Source: Mastigias papua
Taxonomy: Eukaryota; Cnidaria; Scyphozoa; Rhizostomeae; Mastigiidae
NCBI GenBank assembly: GCA_964019165.1
Contig: OZ025272.1
Coordinates: forward strand, 16,319,093-16,383,092
DNA: 64,000 nucleotides
Direction of reading: 5' to 3'
Program-made: the position numbers and the translations under genes
Notes under the pieces: model-generated
What the model was told of the DNA's origin: nothing
The model's database searches: none
The model's input: only the letters and a program-made list of their open reading frames with translations
Shown: positions 1-16,744 of the stretch, piece after piece
How the letters are laid out: each line of letters begins with the position of its first letter
How positions within the stretch are numbered: position 1 is the first letter of the stretch

Positions 1-469
1 CAAACTTCCATGCATCAACTTTGCAAGTCTGCATGCAATCTACTCTCTGTGGAGGCTGTTTGTGAAAATCAGCATCTGAGAATTAGATAGCATATAGTAA
101 TATTATGCAATGCGGAAATTCTGCGTGGTACCTGAATATTATGATGCAGTTTGCCATTAAAAAGAAAGAATGTCTTTAATGTTAAAATATAAAGAATATA
201 TACTGTTGAAGTTATGTGTAATCAGAGTGGTAAATTCTTCACTCCCATTTTACATAAACAAGATTTTTTCACATTTATCTCCTTGATTTCTTGAGAATGG
301 TACTTTGGAGATGCTTCCATGCAAGTACCTGTAGCCAGTAGCCATATTCTTGTTGCTAGTTGACTTGAGTTGTATTTTTTATGTTTCACCTCCAAACCAT
401 GCTTCTCAGTACATTATCATTTTTGCAAGTTGCAATCGTGAAGCATTTTTTCTTTGCATTCCCACTTAG
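1..469. other. No coding exon seen; probably intron of the ankyrin gene
   Basis: No ankyrin-like frame bounded by splice sites is visible here. The stretch ends in a pyrimidine-rich tract and a TTAG acceptor that opens the first visible exon at 470, so it is most simply an intron of the gene that follows. Confidence 0.5.
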
Positions 470-6690
<6,221 letters not shown>

Positions 6691-6713
6691 AATAGTATGT
6701 TGTATGGTTAGTA

Positions 6714-6719
6714 AATAAA
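6714..6719 (+). promoter_or_regulatory. Polyadenylation signal AATAAA of the ankyrin gene
   Basis: A canonical AATAAA lies 24 bases after the stop codon at 6690. It supports 6690 as the true end of the gene and implies a very short 3' UTR. Confidence 0.6.
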
Positions 6720-7061
6720 GATAATAATGTTAGAATTAGTGCGGAGCATTTGACATGAAAATACCATGTTTGTTTGCTATCCATCTGGTTAAGTAATGGT
6801 AGAGTTAATTATAAAATCTTCAGCCTACACTGTGTCTGTTGACAACTGAAGCGTTATCAGAATATACGCACAGGTGACTAGTAGATTTCAAAACTTTTGA
6901 ATAATTTTCCACCAATAAAATCAAAGTGAAAACCTATCTATCCACTGGTAATTGGAAACAAACTGCATCACGCAAATTGCACGGATGATCAAACTTACAG
7001 GTGTACACAGTTACAAACTAAATCACATTAAATTGTTGTCTGAGTATAAACTGCCAGATTC

Positions 7062-7220
7062 CATCATTATCACAATCATAACAATCATCATCACCATATT
7101 TGCCATCAACATCACCATCATCATCACCACAATCACCATCATCATCACCATCATCATTATCATCATCATTATAATCATCATCACCATCATCATCATCATC
7201 ATCATCACCATCATCATCAT
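7062..7220. repeat. Imperfect (ATC)n/(ATT)n trinucleotide repeat
   Basis: About 160 bases of CATCATCAC-type triplets with scattered single-base changes. Open frames here translate to poly-I/T, poly-D or poly-M and are not genes. Confidence 0.9.
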
Positions 7221-7503
7221 AAGTCTCATTTAATGACACCAGAAGTGGATACAATTACCAAAACAAAAACACCATTAATTCATGTCTTTGGCTAAGAATT
7301 CATGCTGTAACTTCATGCCTTCGCTTATAGCCATTCAGGCTTACTGTTCAGTTTAAATGGAACAATACCATCCACCTGTTGAATATTCTATGGAATAAAA
7401 CCGTTGAGTTACAAAACATTAAGACCATTAGAACAGAGAGCTCATACTATGACTACTGGCCTAATGACAAAGTCTACTGATGACTGGAAATGTGTTAATG
7501 CCG

Positions 7504-7807
7504 TAAATACTTGAAGTAGCCCCCTGGGAGCTTATTTTTTTATATATTTTTTGAGTGGTGGCTTATTTGAGGGGAGGGCTTATTCAAGGGGGGCTTGTAA
7601 AATTATTTGACATATGTCATATAAAAAGCTCATTGTTTCAGCTCCTATTCTACATAACAGTCTGAAGTTAAGCATTTGTATTTATCAAAGTTTTCATCAT
7701 CATCTGGGATGGGGGCTTATTCAAGGGGGGCTTATTAACAATTTGATGTTCTAGCATAGGGGCTTATTTGAGGAGGAGCTTTTTCAAGGGGGGCAACTTG
7801 AGGGTCT
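7504..7807. mobile_element. Diverged copy of a MITE-like element
   Basis: It shares a chain of motifs with 37969-38284 in the same order: AGCCCCCTGGG, GAGGGGAGGGCTTATTC, GGCTTRTAAAATTATTT, CATCATCTGGG and a closing GGGGCTTATT block. The ends (AAATACTTGAAGTAGCC and a decayed complement near 7800) are worn versions of the terminal inverted repeats intact in the other copy. It has no coding capacity. Calling it a non-autonomous DNA transposon is inference from the second copy's ends. Confidence 0.7.
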
Positions 7808-8966
7808 AAGGTAGCTAAACAAGATAAATTCAGTTCTCAGTTCTCAAAAGCTCATTCCTGTGGACTTGAATAGAAGGGATTGCTATACTTTATAGTAGAT
7901 AGACAAAACTATGAAAAAATACTTAAAGAGTTTGAATATTTTGGAATTGAACTTTTCAGTTGAGAGAACTGGACTGCAACTTTTGAGAATTATGTGAAAA
8001 AGGTCAAAGCACAACAAATGGGAAAGCATAGAAAACAGGCAAAGAAATGTGAGATAAACTTTGGATTGTTGCAGATGCATGGTTGAAGGGCAAAGAACAT
8101 GATGACTGCTTTACTTTTTCCTACCTGAATCTTTCTGGCCTTGTTAGACCTCTAATAATATTACTAGGGGGACAAGGAATTGGGGCCTAAAATACATGTG
8201 CACCTGACTTGCTCGTGGAGTTGTAAATTGAAACTGTGAATCTGTAAGTATAGATTTGTAAATAAAGCACATCTATATGTAAATGAAAGAAGGCTATCAA
8301 AACTAAGACAAATTGGCAGATGGAATTCAAATTTATTAATTTACTTTTTAGATAAATTGCTAGTTTTTGGCTTCTGCCATACCTTTTGTGTAATTCCAAA
8401 CAAAAGACCACATCCACTTTACAAAAGTGTGGGTATGTAAGCATTCTTATTTTAGGCTCTGCAAAGTCTTCTCAAATACCCACTGGAAGACCTGTGCCAA
8501 AATAGAATGTAACAATCATTTAGCTACAAGGATACCAATAAACACATTTCCAGCCATAAAAGCTACATTCTTTTGGAACACAAGAATAAAAAAATATACA
8601 TCAATGGAAATATATTATTCAGGATTCATTGATGTTTAATAAAAGATACTATTGCTAAACTTAGAAAATAACATTCAAATCTGAATTTAGCCTCATTCTC
8701 TATTACAAGTGCAATTCTAGTACACCTAAAGTAAAAGCTATAGTTTTTTTCTTGTCATAACAGCATTGTAGCTTCCATGACTTTCAAACATTGGAAAACT
8801 AAAACAAGACTGTAAATCTCTTGTAATTTAGCAATAGTAAGATAAACCTTCTAGCAGAAACACTGCAAAATGGGCAAAAGCCAGTAGCATCATCTGATGC
8901 TGTGTTTCAAATTACTAGGAGTAATTTAAATTACACTTTGTTCTGATTGTCCTCTCAGGCTAGTTA

Positions 8967-9728
8967 CTACCTATAGTCAACTCTGTCTGCAGCAACTAGA
9001 AGTTCATCTCCTTTTTCAATCACATTAAGTCCAACAGGCCCTACTTCACAATCTGCACAACACAAGTATTTGATTCCATCCACTGCTCTTGTGAATCCAA
9101 CATTTTCAAACTCCATGGGACTCCTTAACAGCCAGAATGCACTTGACTCCTCCACTGTATTTGTTCCTTCATGTTTCTTGTGCATGGATGGCATTGAGAT
9201 CTGAAAATGATACAAAACATGTATGGTAAATATTTTTGACAGTCCAACAGAACCATGCCTATTCAGAAAGCAACCAATCTCTGTACAGAGGAGGCCCTTC
9301 AACCACTTTCACTATTTAAAGTAAAAAGAATGGAACTCAATACTAATATGATAAATAACAAATACCCTTTTCCTGCTACAAGAAAATGTAGCCAATACAG
9401 CTTAGAATAATCCATGGATTGGCATAATTCATGATGAATAAAAAATCCCAAAGAAGAAAAATAAGCATACGATACGTACCTTTCTATCGTAAATCAGCAC
9501 TGCTACAGACTCCCTAACAATCTTTGATCCACACCTCTTACAGCAAATGCACTTAGCGTTTAACTTTGTGTCTGCCCTAATAAGACCGGAATACCTTACT
9601 TCTATGGCTTGCTGCTTTTCTACAGCCTGCTCCTCTACCTCCTTTCTCTCTAAACTAGTTTCTCCTGTGACTTCCATAGTATCCTTTTCGAATGCAGAGT
9701 CAACCATTGACGTTACCCTCTCATCCAT
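8967..9728 (-). CDS. RABIF: RABIF / MSS4, Rab-interacting guanine-nucleotide exchange factor
   Basis: Two exons on the minus strand, 9480-9728 (ATG at 9728, donor GTACGT) and 8967-9200 (acceptor TTTCAG, stop TAG), join in phase 0 to give 160 residues. MSS4 proteins bind nucleotide-free exocytic Rabs (Rab8/10/13 group) in the cytosol and act as weak exchange factors or chaperones. The family's two zinc-binding pairs are present, CKRCGS (Cys63/Cys66) and CADCE (Cys131/Cys134), together with the Rab-binding segment FENVGFTRAVDGIKYLCC, close to the vertebrate FENVGFTKDVGNIKFLVC. The human protein is 123 residues. The extra length is an N-terminal stretch of about 50 residues rich in E, K and T with no counterpart I know. 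Met1 is the first in-frame start; a start further in cannot be excluded. Confidence 0.95.
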
Positions 9729-10161
9729 AGAGGGACATCACAGGATAACGAGGCTGGCAATTATCGCTTGTAGCGGAAAGGGTCATAGGATAGTGGGGTC
9801 ACAGGTTTTCGGACGGAGCCCCTGGGACTACACCTGTTAAATATTGGGTGCCTTCCTTTCACAATAGAGATACAACATAGAGGTACACCATTTGCATATA
9901 GAAGCGGCATATGAACTCATTGATATGTCTGTGAGAACCTTCAATTGTTCTTATTCATTTCATTTCATACTCAATTATTTATCACGGGTAACGTTTACAA
10001 CGAAAAGTTAATTTACAACCTGCTCTGTCAAAAAACTGTTTACACTGCTTTCATAGTATAAAAGTAAATAAATAAATTAATACATCACTTAAAATGTATC
10101 AGTCAAAGGGAAAATTATAATTGCAACGAAGGGACATACAAGTTGTCATAGTGGCATCATA
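9729..10161. other. RABIF upstream region, then flank of a LINE remnant
   Basis: Upstream of the RABIF start there is no clear TATA box or ORF. The part from about 9950 is AT-rich and abuts the 3' side of the minus-strand LINE remnant, so it may be LINE 3' untranslated sequence or host DNA. Confidence 0.4.
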
Positions 10162-10860
10162 TTAGAGCCCATTTTCATAAATTGGATTTGAACGCCAAAA
10201 ATGTCTTAGCTGTTGTTGCCTCATTGCTACGGTCGTTCCAGATATGTGCTCCTCTAAAAGTGACTGAAATTGAATTTCAACTACTTTGATTTCCATGAAA
10301 GATGCATTCAACTTGTTTATGGTTTTATTGATCTCAGTAAGTAGCAGCTGTAAATTCCTCTGGTGAACAGACACTGAATTACTTTTAATTAGTAGTTCCT
10401 GAAAATTTGAAGTACTATCTTTGTGTATGATTCTCAGGGCTCTTTCATGGATCTTGTTTATCTTATTATACAATTTCCTTTCATGAAACATCCAAACAAA
10501 TGGACATTAACTGAAATGTGACATTACAAAAGAAGTCATTGTTAATTCTAACTGTGACCGTTCCATATATTTTGACACTCTTGCCAGAGCATGTAGCTTT
10601 TTGCTTGTTTTCTTGCAAAGATTATTGACATGATTTTTGAAACTCAATGTTTTGTTGAGTGGCACACCTAAAAGTTTCTCTTCCTCATTTTCCTGTATCA
10701 AAGATCCAGAAATACTTACAGATACCTCATCATCTTTACTCCCGAGGACAAGCAAATGGCTTTTATCCTCAGTCATCTTCATATAGTTATTTTCAAACCA
10801 AAGAGATAACGAAGAGGCATCCTTTTCAAGTGATTTTAAAGATTGAACATTTTCAGAAAT
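10162..10860 (-). mobile_element. LINE remnant (CR1/jockey-type reverse transcriptase C-terminus)
   Basis: Minus-strand frames 10507-10860 and 10162-10491 carry the post-catalytic end of a non-LTR retrotransposon polymerase. Landmarks are EEKLLGVPLNKTLSFKNHV, CKKTSKKLHALARVSKYM, NKINKIHERALRI and SVSVHQRNLQLLLTE. The frame breaks between the two parts. After the residues NASFM the family sequence stops: the next bases are the 33-bp satellite core (10261-10293), and the rest of the frame is not LINE-like. The related copy at 40 kb continues with DIFVENHNNYNLRS. The catalytic domain is missing, so the element is dead. Confidence 0.88.
10261..10293 (+). repeat. Isolated 33-bp copy of the satellite core
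   Basis: These 33 bases, from TGACTGAAATTG to CTACTTTGATTTC, match the middle of the 107-bp satellite unit exactly and in the same orientation as the array. The match ends abruptly on both sides (GTGACTG here against ATGACTG; TTTCCATG here against TTTCAGAT). It is the only copy I see outside 17716-36528. Confidence 0.93.
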
Positions 10861-10912
10861 TCTTGCATACGACGGTTATGGATTTACTTGTCGTATGCAA
10901 GAATTTCTGAAA
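10851..10912. repeat. Perfect 23-bp inverted repeat (fold-back) at the LINE edge
   Basis: The arms 10851-10873 and 10890-10912 are perfect reverse complements over 23 bases (TTTCAGAAATTCTTGC...), with a 16-bp loop. The left arm belongs to the LINE frame. The right arm is an inverted copy, after which LINE similarity ends. Confidence 0.95.
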
Positions 10913-11280
10913 TTGATCACTCACAATGAAATATCGCAGGAGGAATGGCTTCAATGTTACGACACGATTGGTAATATAATGAATAAAGAAAAAGAATAAT
11001 TTGGAAATCGTTTTAACACTGCAAATTCATGACATAGCAAAAAAGCTGAAACTAGATATGCGATTACGAACGGATGAAGAAAAGAAAATGGACCTTCTAT
11101 GTTCCTGTGTGATATAGCAGGTCGCAAATTGTGTGCAGCAAGAAGAGAAATAAATTTAGACGAACTAAGAGTATGAGAACAATTGGTGGATAATGATTCA
11201 CTTTCATCTCGAATACCATCAGACTCAGAAGATGAATAGAGACAAAATCAACGTAAATTCGAATAGACTGGCATTTATAA

Positions 11281-11634
11281 ACTTGCATGTATAGTGAGTG
11301 GATGTATGATTGTACAGTTTCAGAAAATGTACGTAAATATAATCAGAATAATGATTTTGGATATAAGGATAGAAGGGGTTATTTTCGGTGCAATAGTTCT
11401 ATATGACGGCACGCGAAGGTTGCGAATTTCCATCTGAGTTATGTAGATTGCGTAGACGATATGAACGATGGATGGTGGAGTCCGTGGAAAAAGGAGTTCT
11501 TATTGCAAGAACTTAAGGACATATCAGAATGTTTAGCTGATATGGAATGGATAAGATGTTATGATTTATTTTTAAAAAGGGAATATGGTAGAAAATATAT
11601 AACTGATGAATGTATGAAACGGCAAGGAGGTTGA
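11281..11634 (+). pseudogene. Unrecognised decayed coding-like frame
   Basis: One plus-strand frame runs 117 codons with a single internal TGA (11404-11406) before its end. It is rich in Trp, Cys, Tyr and charged residues (for example DGWWSPWKK and MEWIRCYDLFLK), unlike AT-rich noise. Another plus-strand frame near 10897-11000 contains EEWLQCYDTIG, resembling MEWIRCYDLF, so the two could be remnants of one gene or of a repeated domain. I do not recognise the family. It lies among transposon debris, so a dead mobile-element gene is most likely. Chance remains possible. Confidence 0.25.
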
Positions 11635-11639
11635 AGTCA

Positions 11640-13524
11640 AGAGCAATACATGCAAGATTTGCAGGCATTCAATTTCTAAGACAGAAGAGACGCAGATCAT
11701 TAAGTATATGAAATGAGCTCCAGCGGTCTAATCAAAGTATATAGCAAGAAAAGAAACGGATTTTCTAAGTTATAGTTACATGAAATAATTCTCATCAGGG
11801 TGATTATAGTAAAACAACACGAGGGGGCATGAAACTCTATAAAGAAACTCTGTAATGTTTCAAAGTTTTATCCTAAACCAAGTTATCATTCACAGCGACG
11901 TACGAAGTTATACAAAGATATATGATGACACATACCTCAGAATATTTGTGAGCGAGTTTCAGTTGGGAGAAGCATTAGCAGATAACATAATTTCCTTATT
12001 GATCCCGAATTTACCTAGTAAGTATACGGTTGCTGGAGGTTATCTTCTAACTTTGTCTTCTGACTTCATCCATTAAGTTCAATAGGATTGCGTTCACCAA
12101 ATGCATTTTTTGCTGAAAAATCAACGTATGAAATTATCTTTCAGATTTGCGAGTACGAGTTCTAACTGTTAAGGAAACAGTTTCAATACCAAAGATGCTC
12201 GATTCAATCTTTTTTAGGTCAGTGCATGCAATGGTTTGTCATGACTTCGTCAACGTGACCTAACTAGCCAATCAGAATACTTAATTTGTATTGTACAGCG
12301 GTAGCGTCAGTAAAGGTCGTAACGTTTGATTGTGTGCTGTGATTGGATGTTGGGCCATGGCTTCATCGTCTTGTTGTTGCCACGCATGCTCAAGAACGAA
12401 TCACAAACGCGTTCTTCGTGGAAACTTTGGTTGGAGATGTATTTACGGGTATAAGGTACATTGGTACATTAAATTTAATGTGTAGTTTTCTAACTGTGCA
12501 GTTTTTAGGAGTTGAAATATGCTCCACAGTGATCTGTTTTGTTTATTCTTCCATTAAGAGTCTAACTCATATGTAGCAAAGCAGAAAGTTAATTTTTATG
12601 TTTAGGCCTCATACCAGACTGTAAAGTATTTTCTGTGCCCTGGGAATGAGTTTCTCTTCCGCTGTGCTTGCGCGGGCACGTTGCAAAATAACAGATTGGA
12701 TCCTGCGGGATTTCATATTCAAAATGTTTGTTTAGTTTTTGTGCTTTATCTTGATTTTGGTTTATCTATACACGTCTTTCACGGGCCACAGTCGATTGAA
12801 GTGCCTGTAGTGCAGTGCTTTATATTGCTTGAAGAGTAGAACATTCAAATTTAAATATTATTAGATATTACTCTCAATTCAGAAAAATGCGCATTATTGC
12901 GTTCCCTGCACATACCCAAACTTTGCAATCTGGGCCTCATGTAGTCATGAGAACGTAAATACATATTCACTCTATGAGCAATTCAACATAGAAACAAGCA
13001 ACCATGAATAAAACATTTGCTTAGCGCAGTGTCGTTAGTGAGGAAGGACTATACATGATGAAGCTGAGAAGGCGTTGCCCACCTTTTCCAGCAGTCTTGC
13101 TAGCAAGAAAGTTTGTTTATATAAATCAGAATTCAGCATTTGTTTTGAGGTACTAGATGCGAATTTTTGATAGCCGTAGCAGGACGTCATAACGAGGATC
13201 AAAAGAGTATCGACTCAAAGATAAGGAAAACAATAACCACATACTTGGATGGCCAGGCATAGTTGTATACCATGGAGGGGCACTAGCTGACAATTCAGAT
13301 ACCCAAGAGAATGCTGAGGGGAATGACCCTGACATACTGCTACCAGAAACTCATGAGGCTAGATTTGAGAGGCAAATCCAAATTGAGGAATTGTGATCAC
13401 CAGCGTCTATTAATTATGATTAATAAATGCTGGTAGTCACCATTCATCAACTTGGATTTACAACTCATGGCATATCACGTTTTGTAGTCACCTATGACCT
13501 ATAAGCCAAGACATGAATCATTGC
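11640..13524. other. No supported gene
   Basis: Only short open frames. A plus-strand frame ending near 13397 (ILGWPGIVVYHGG ... DPDILLPETHEARFE) looks somewhat protein-like and could be another transposase tail, but I cannot name it. No RNA gene or simple repeat stands out. Confidence 0.4.
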
Positions 13525-13932
13525 CTATAGGAGAATAGTACATGAAATCATTGGATTTGCATAATATGTAGGAGATGACGGCTTTTGCGTAAGATGATGT
13601 AGAGTTTTCATTGGTCTTGAAGGTGTTCTTGTCATCATTGTGAGGCAAATTTGTTGGTTGGTGCCCTTGAGTTCAGATTTTGTTGGGAGGTTCTCACTGC
13701 TCATGGGAAGCTGACTTTTGATGGCAGCATAGAATGAATCAAGTGTATTACTGAGCACAAAGACATCCTGGCGCGCAAAACAGAACATCTTGAATAATGC
13801 CAACAGCATACTGTAAAACACAATGAACTTTGGCTCATTGATTGGTTCTGTACCCACATCAACACTATGACAGAGAAAGAGCAAGTTGGCTTTAGTATTG
13901 CATTTGTAAGTATTGACATTGAATCTAGGCAT
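13525..13932 (-). mobile_element. Possible DNA-transposon protein fragment
   Basis: A 135-codon minus-strand frame contains EPINEPKFIVFYSMLLALF. I associate the EPKFIVF-x(3-4)-L-x-LF pattern with THAP/Kolobok-like transposon proteins common in invertebrate genomes, where a Cys-rich stretch follows. Here that part is altered (KMFCFARQD). There is no catalytic triad and the frame is short, so at best it is a dead fragment. The family name comes from memory. Confidence 0.35.
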
Positions 13933-13939
13933 AAATTGT

Positions 13940-14980
13940 ATTTATGTATATACACAATATCCAAACATATTCACTTAGGAGAGTACCCCACATACTTTTT
14001 GATGCCCCTATACTTGGGAAACTGTAACATTAAAGATATCTTGAAATTGGTCTAATTTGCTTATTAAAACTATGCTATTTGCTTTGGTGAAATGCCCAAT
14101 ATTAGAAGAATGAATGTTACTTGTAAGTGTACCTTACAAAATTTCGTGAGCAGAACTGATTATCATCATTATCATCTTCTGTATCATCACAGGCATCAGC
14201 AACATCACCATCTTCATCAAAGTACTAATCATCTTCAGCAAGAAGTTCCCCCTCATGCAATGCGTTATTGTCATCAATATCACCAAGAGTTTCTTTTTGC
14301 ATATCTTGTGCATTTGATATTAATTTATCCTCATTAATCTCCCATACATGTGAAAAGTAGCATTTTAAAGGGAGAATCAAGTTGAAAGTTGTTTGGTATT
14401 TGTTCTGATACAGTATGGAAATTAGTTTCTGCTGTATCATACCTCTAAAACAATCCTTAGAAAGTAGAACATATCTATTATATGGAAACATTCATATCAA
14501 CTAATTCTTTAGTATTATGAAAGGACAACACTTTTTGAAAATAATTTTTTAAAAATAACCTTTGAAACTGACTCACAGAACCCCCAGGGCCCGATCAAAC
14601 CCAGGTTATAAGCCACTTGTCTAAAACTTGGTCATTTGCTGAAGTATTGTTTCAATATAATGGCAAGGAGTTATACTGAATTGCAAGAAAACCTTGTGGT
14701 CTTTCTTGTAATTCAAAACAGGCACCAAGATACAAAACAGATTATATTGCTTAATGTAATAGAAATTGGTTGATAAGGAGATCAAAGTCAATTTTTTATG
14801 AGCACAAACAGTTGCAAAACAATTTTGAGCACACTTTCAAAAGATTTTAATTTTTTGTCTTTATTTGACTTTTCTCATATGATTGCAAATTGTTGTTAGC
14901 AAACTGATATTCTTCTGTGATTCACTGTCACCCCTTGTGATTACTATATAATCAGACTTTGATTTAAATTGCTTTATATC
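13940..14980. other. Non-coding stretch upstream of the 587-residue ORF
   Basis: It holds a short degenerate CAT/ATC triplet run (about 14160-14222) and AT-rich sequence. No ORF, RNA gene or clear TATA box was recognised, though it must contain the promoter or an upstream exon of the next gene. Confidence 0.45.
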
Positions 14981-16744
14981 ATGAATCTAGGGTATTGGCT
15001 CTTGATTCTCATAATTACAGAAAATTGTTCTCTTATTTGTAGACCAGCCATGATGAATTGTAATTACCCTGTGATTTTTGATTACTATACTTTGCGACAT
15101 GGTGGTAATGTTGCCATTCACCAGAGCCAATTCCTGTTGCCATCCCACCTCAAATTTCAACATATGAAGGTCACACCTGTGACCACTGATAACTTCCTGA
15201 TGGAAATATCCAAATGTGTTGCGCAGTTCTTGGATACTGCTATACCTAAAGTTCCTTGCAACCACTTCCCTCCTATTATAATACAAGAGACAATCATATA
15301 CACTTTTATTGCATCCAGTCCTCCATTTTCACCAAGTGAACTCAATCCTCCACCATTTGATGAGGAGGGTTTGTTTCCAGGAACCTTTCCACATGCTCCA
15401 TCCATATATGACATTCTGCTAGAGTTAAATGCTGCTCAGCTATATTGCAATAGGCTAATTGAAATGCTTCAAAAGAAATCAGATCTGGCTGATACAATAG
15501 ATGGATTGCGGAATTTAAAGAAATATCTAATTGAATTTTCCATGTTTATTGACAAAGTGCTTCAAAGCTATATCCATGATAGTTGCGCCCATCCAGTGGT
15601 CGAGGAGCTCAAGAACATTAAAAACACGCTAACTGAATTAATATCTGGGGCAAGTATTGATAAAATCAAGGAAGTGTTTGAAAATGGACTTACTGCTTCT
15701 GATTTTGATCTTGTAACTGCTGCGCTTGGCCTGGATGGGACTGTTTCATCAGCAATGTTTGAAATCAGGCAGGGTTCTTGCAACCATCAAACTGATAAGT
15801 ACCACATAACAGACATAGTCTGTAAAGCTGTGGAAGAGAATTGCCTTAGATATGATCCGGTCAAAGAGATGATGGATATCCTTGTTGCTTCTGGGTTCTC
15901 TAATGCAAGAGCATCCATTCTTGCTGAGAAACTGCAGCAAGATGAGCTGTCTTCATTGCAGCCATTGACGTATTGGGTGGAATGTTATTTTGATTACATG
16001 TTTGAATATGATCTCTTTCTCAACTCTGAATACACATGTTTTCCTTTCAATTCTGATAAAGTTAATGAGTGGTCTGTGGCACCGAGAACTCTTGATAATG
16101 AATCTGCAGACGAAGTGGATGGCTCTTTTGCCCATGTACACATATACAATACAACTAATGGATTAGATGCTATTACAAGAGGTGGAGTTCCTTTTCCACC
16201 TAGGGAAGTAGAGGAGAATGTGTGGTATCATGCAACAGATCACAAATCTGCACATGACATTTTAGTGGATGGTATTAGCCTAAAAGAGGGAAGAGCAAAG
16301 CAAGACTTCTCACATGAGGATGGGTTTTATTTGACTCCATATTTGGGCTTTGCAAAGGAATGGGCATTGAAAAAAGGTGGCCCCAGTGAAGGAGCTATCA
16401 TTGTTTTCAAGCATAAAATTGATGGCAAAGCTTATAAGGGCCTGGATCTTTGTTTAGAGGAAAGTTTTGATAAGTGGAAGAAAGTTGTCAAGTATTATCG
16501 ATCTGGACAAAAGTCAAGGTTATTTGCTTGTCCAAAGACCCTAGTTGCAGAGCTAGAAATAACAGATTTCATTGAAGGCCCAATGAGTGGGGATCAGACA
16601 AGATGCATGAATGCTGATTGGCAACCAACTTTAAAGAACGGGGACTCTAATCAATTATGTATTAAATCTAAAAAGCTGGCACGTGAATTCAGTTACGGAA
16701 TTGATTCGGTCATTTTTCTATCAACAAATAACAACTATCATTAA
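14981..16744 (+). CDS. Single-exon protein with DUF3990/ADP-ribosyltransferase-like C-terminus
   Basis: An uninterrupted 587-residue ORF starts at ATG 14981. The N-terminus (MNLGYWLLILIITENCSLIC) has a hydrophobic core like a signal peptide or anchor. Residues about 110-135 are Pro-rich, and 150-360 are mostly helical and Cys-containing without a family I know. Residues about 414-580 show the DUF3990 pattern: WYHAT (416-419 region), an A-x-x-IL-x-x-GI helix, DFSHEDGFYLT (about 443-452), AKEWA, a hydrophobic strand AIIVF, then FIEGPMSG and QLCIKSKKL near the end. DUF3990 belongs to the ADP-ribosyltransferase fold; the His of YHAT and the Tyr of FYLT would be the H and Y of an H-Y-E-type site. 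Enzymatic activity is inference. The lack of introns contrasts with its neighbours and suggests a retrocopy, a transferred gene or a lineage-specific gene. Confidence 0.7.
   Translation: MNLGYWLLILIITENCSLICRPAMMNCNYPVIFDYYTLRHGGNVAIHQSQFLLPSHLKFQHMKVTPVTTDNFLMEISKCVAQFLDTAIPKVPCNHFPPIIIQETIIYTFIASSPPFSPSELNPPPFDEEGLFPGTFPHAPSIYDILLELNAAQLYCNRLIEMLQKKSDLADTIDGLRNLKKYLIEFSMFIDKVLQSYIHDSCAHPVVEELKNIKNTLTELISGASIDKIKEVFENGLTASDFDLVTAALGLDGTVSSAMFEIRQGSCNHQTDKYHITDIVCKAVEENCLRYDPVKEMMDILVASGFSNARASILAEKLQQDELSSLQPLTYWVECYFDYMFEYDLFLNSEYTCFPFNSDKVNEWSVAPRTLDNESADEVDGSFAHVHIYNTTNGLDAITRGGVPFPPREVEENVWYHATDHKSAHDILVDGISLKEGRAKQDFSHEDGFYLTPYLGFAKEWALKKGGPSEGAIIVFKHKIDGKAYKGLDLCLEESFDKWKKVVKYYRSGQKSRLFACPKTLVAELEITDFIEGPMSGDQTRCMNADWQPTLKNGDSNQLCIKSKKLAREFSYGIDSVIFLSTNNNYH

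Larger units (their letters stand above)
6720..8966. other. Intergenic region between two convergent genes
   Basis: It holds a trinucleotide repeat (7062-7220) and a MITE-like copy (7504-7807). The rest, including 7820-8966, which must contain the RABIF 3' UTR, shows no recognisable gene, RNA or repeat. Confidence 0.6.

Noticed and set aside
6952..7254. Poly-Ile/Thr, poly-Asp and poly-Met frames
   Set aside because: Translations of the ATC triplet repeat.
11281..11634. TGA read as Trp (mitochondrial insert or recoding)
   Set aside because: No mitochondrial gene is recognisable nearby and no selenocysteine-type element was seen; a decayed gene is simpler.
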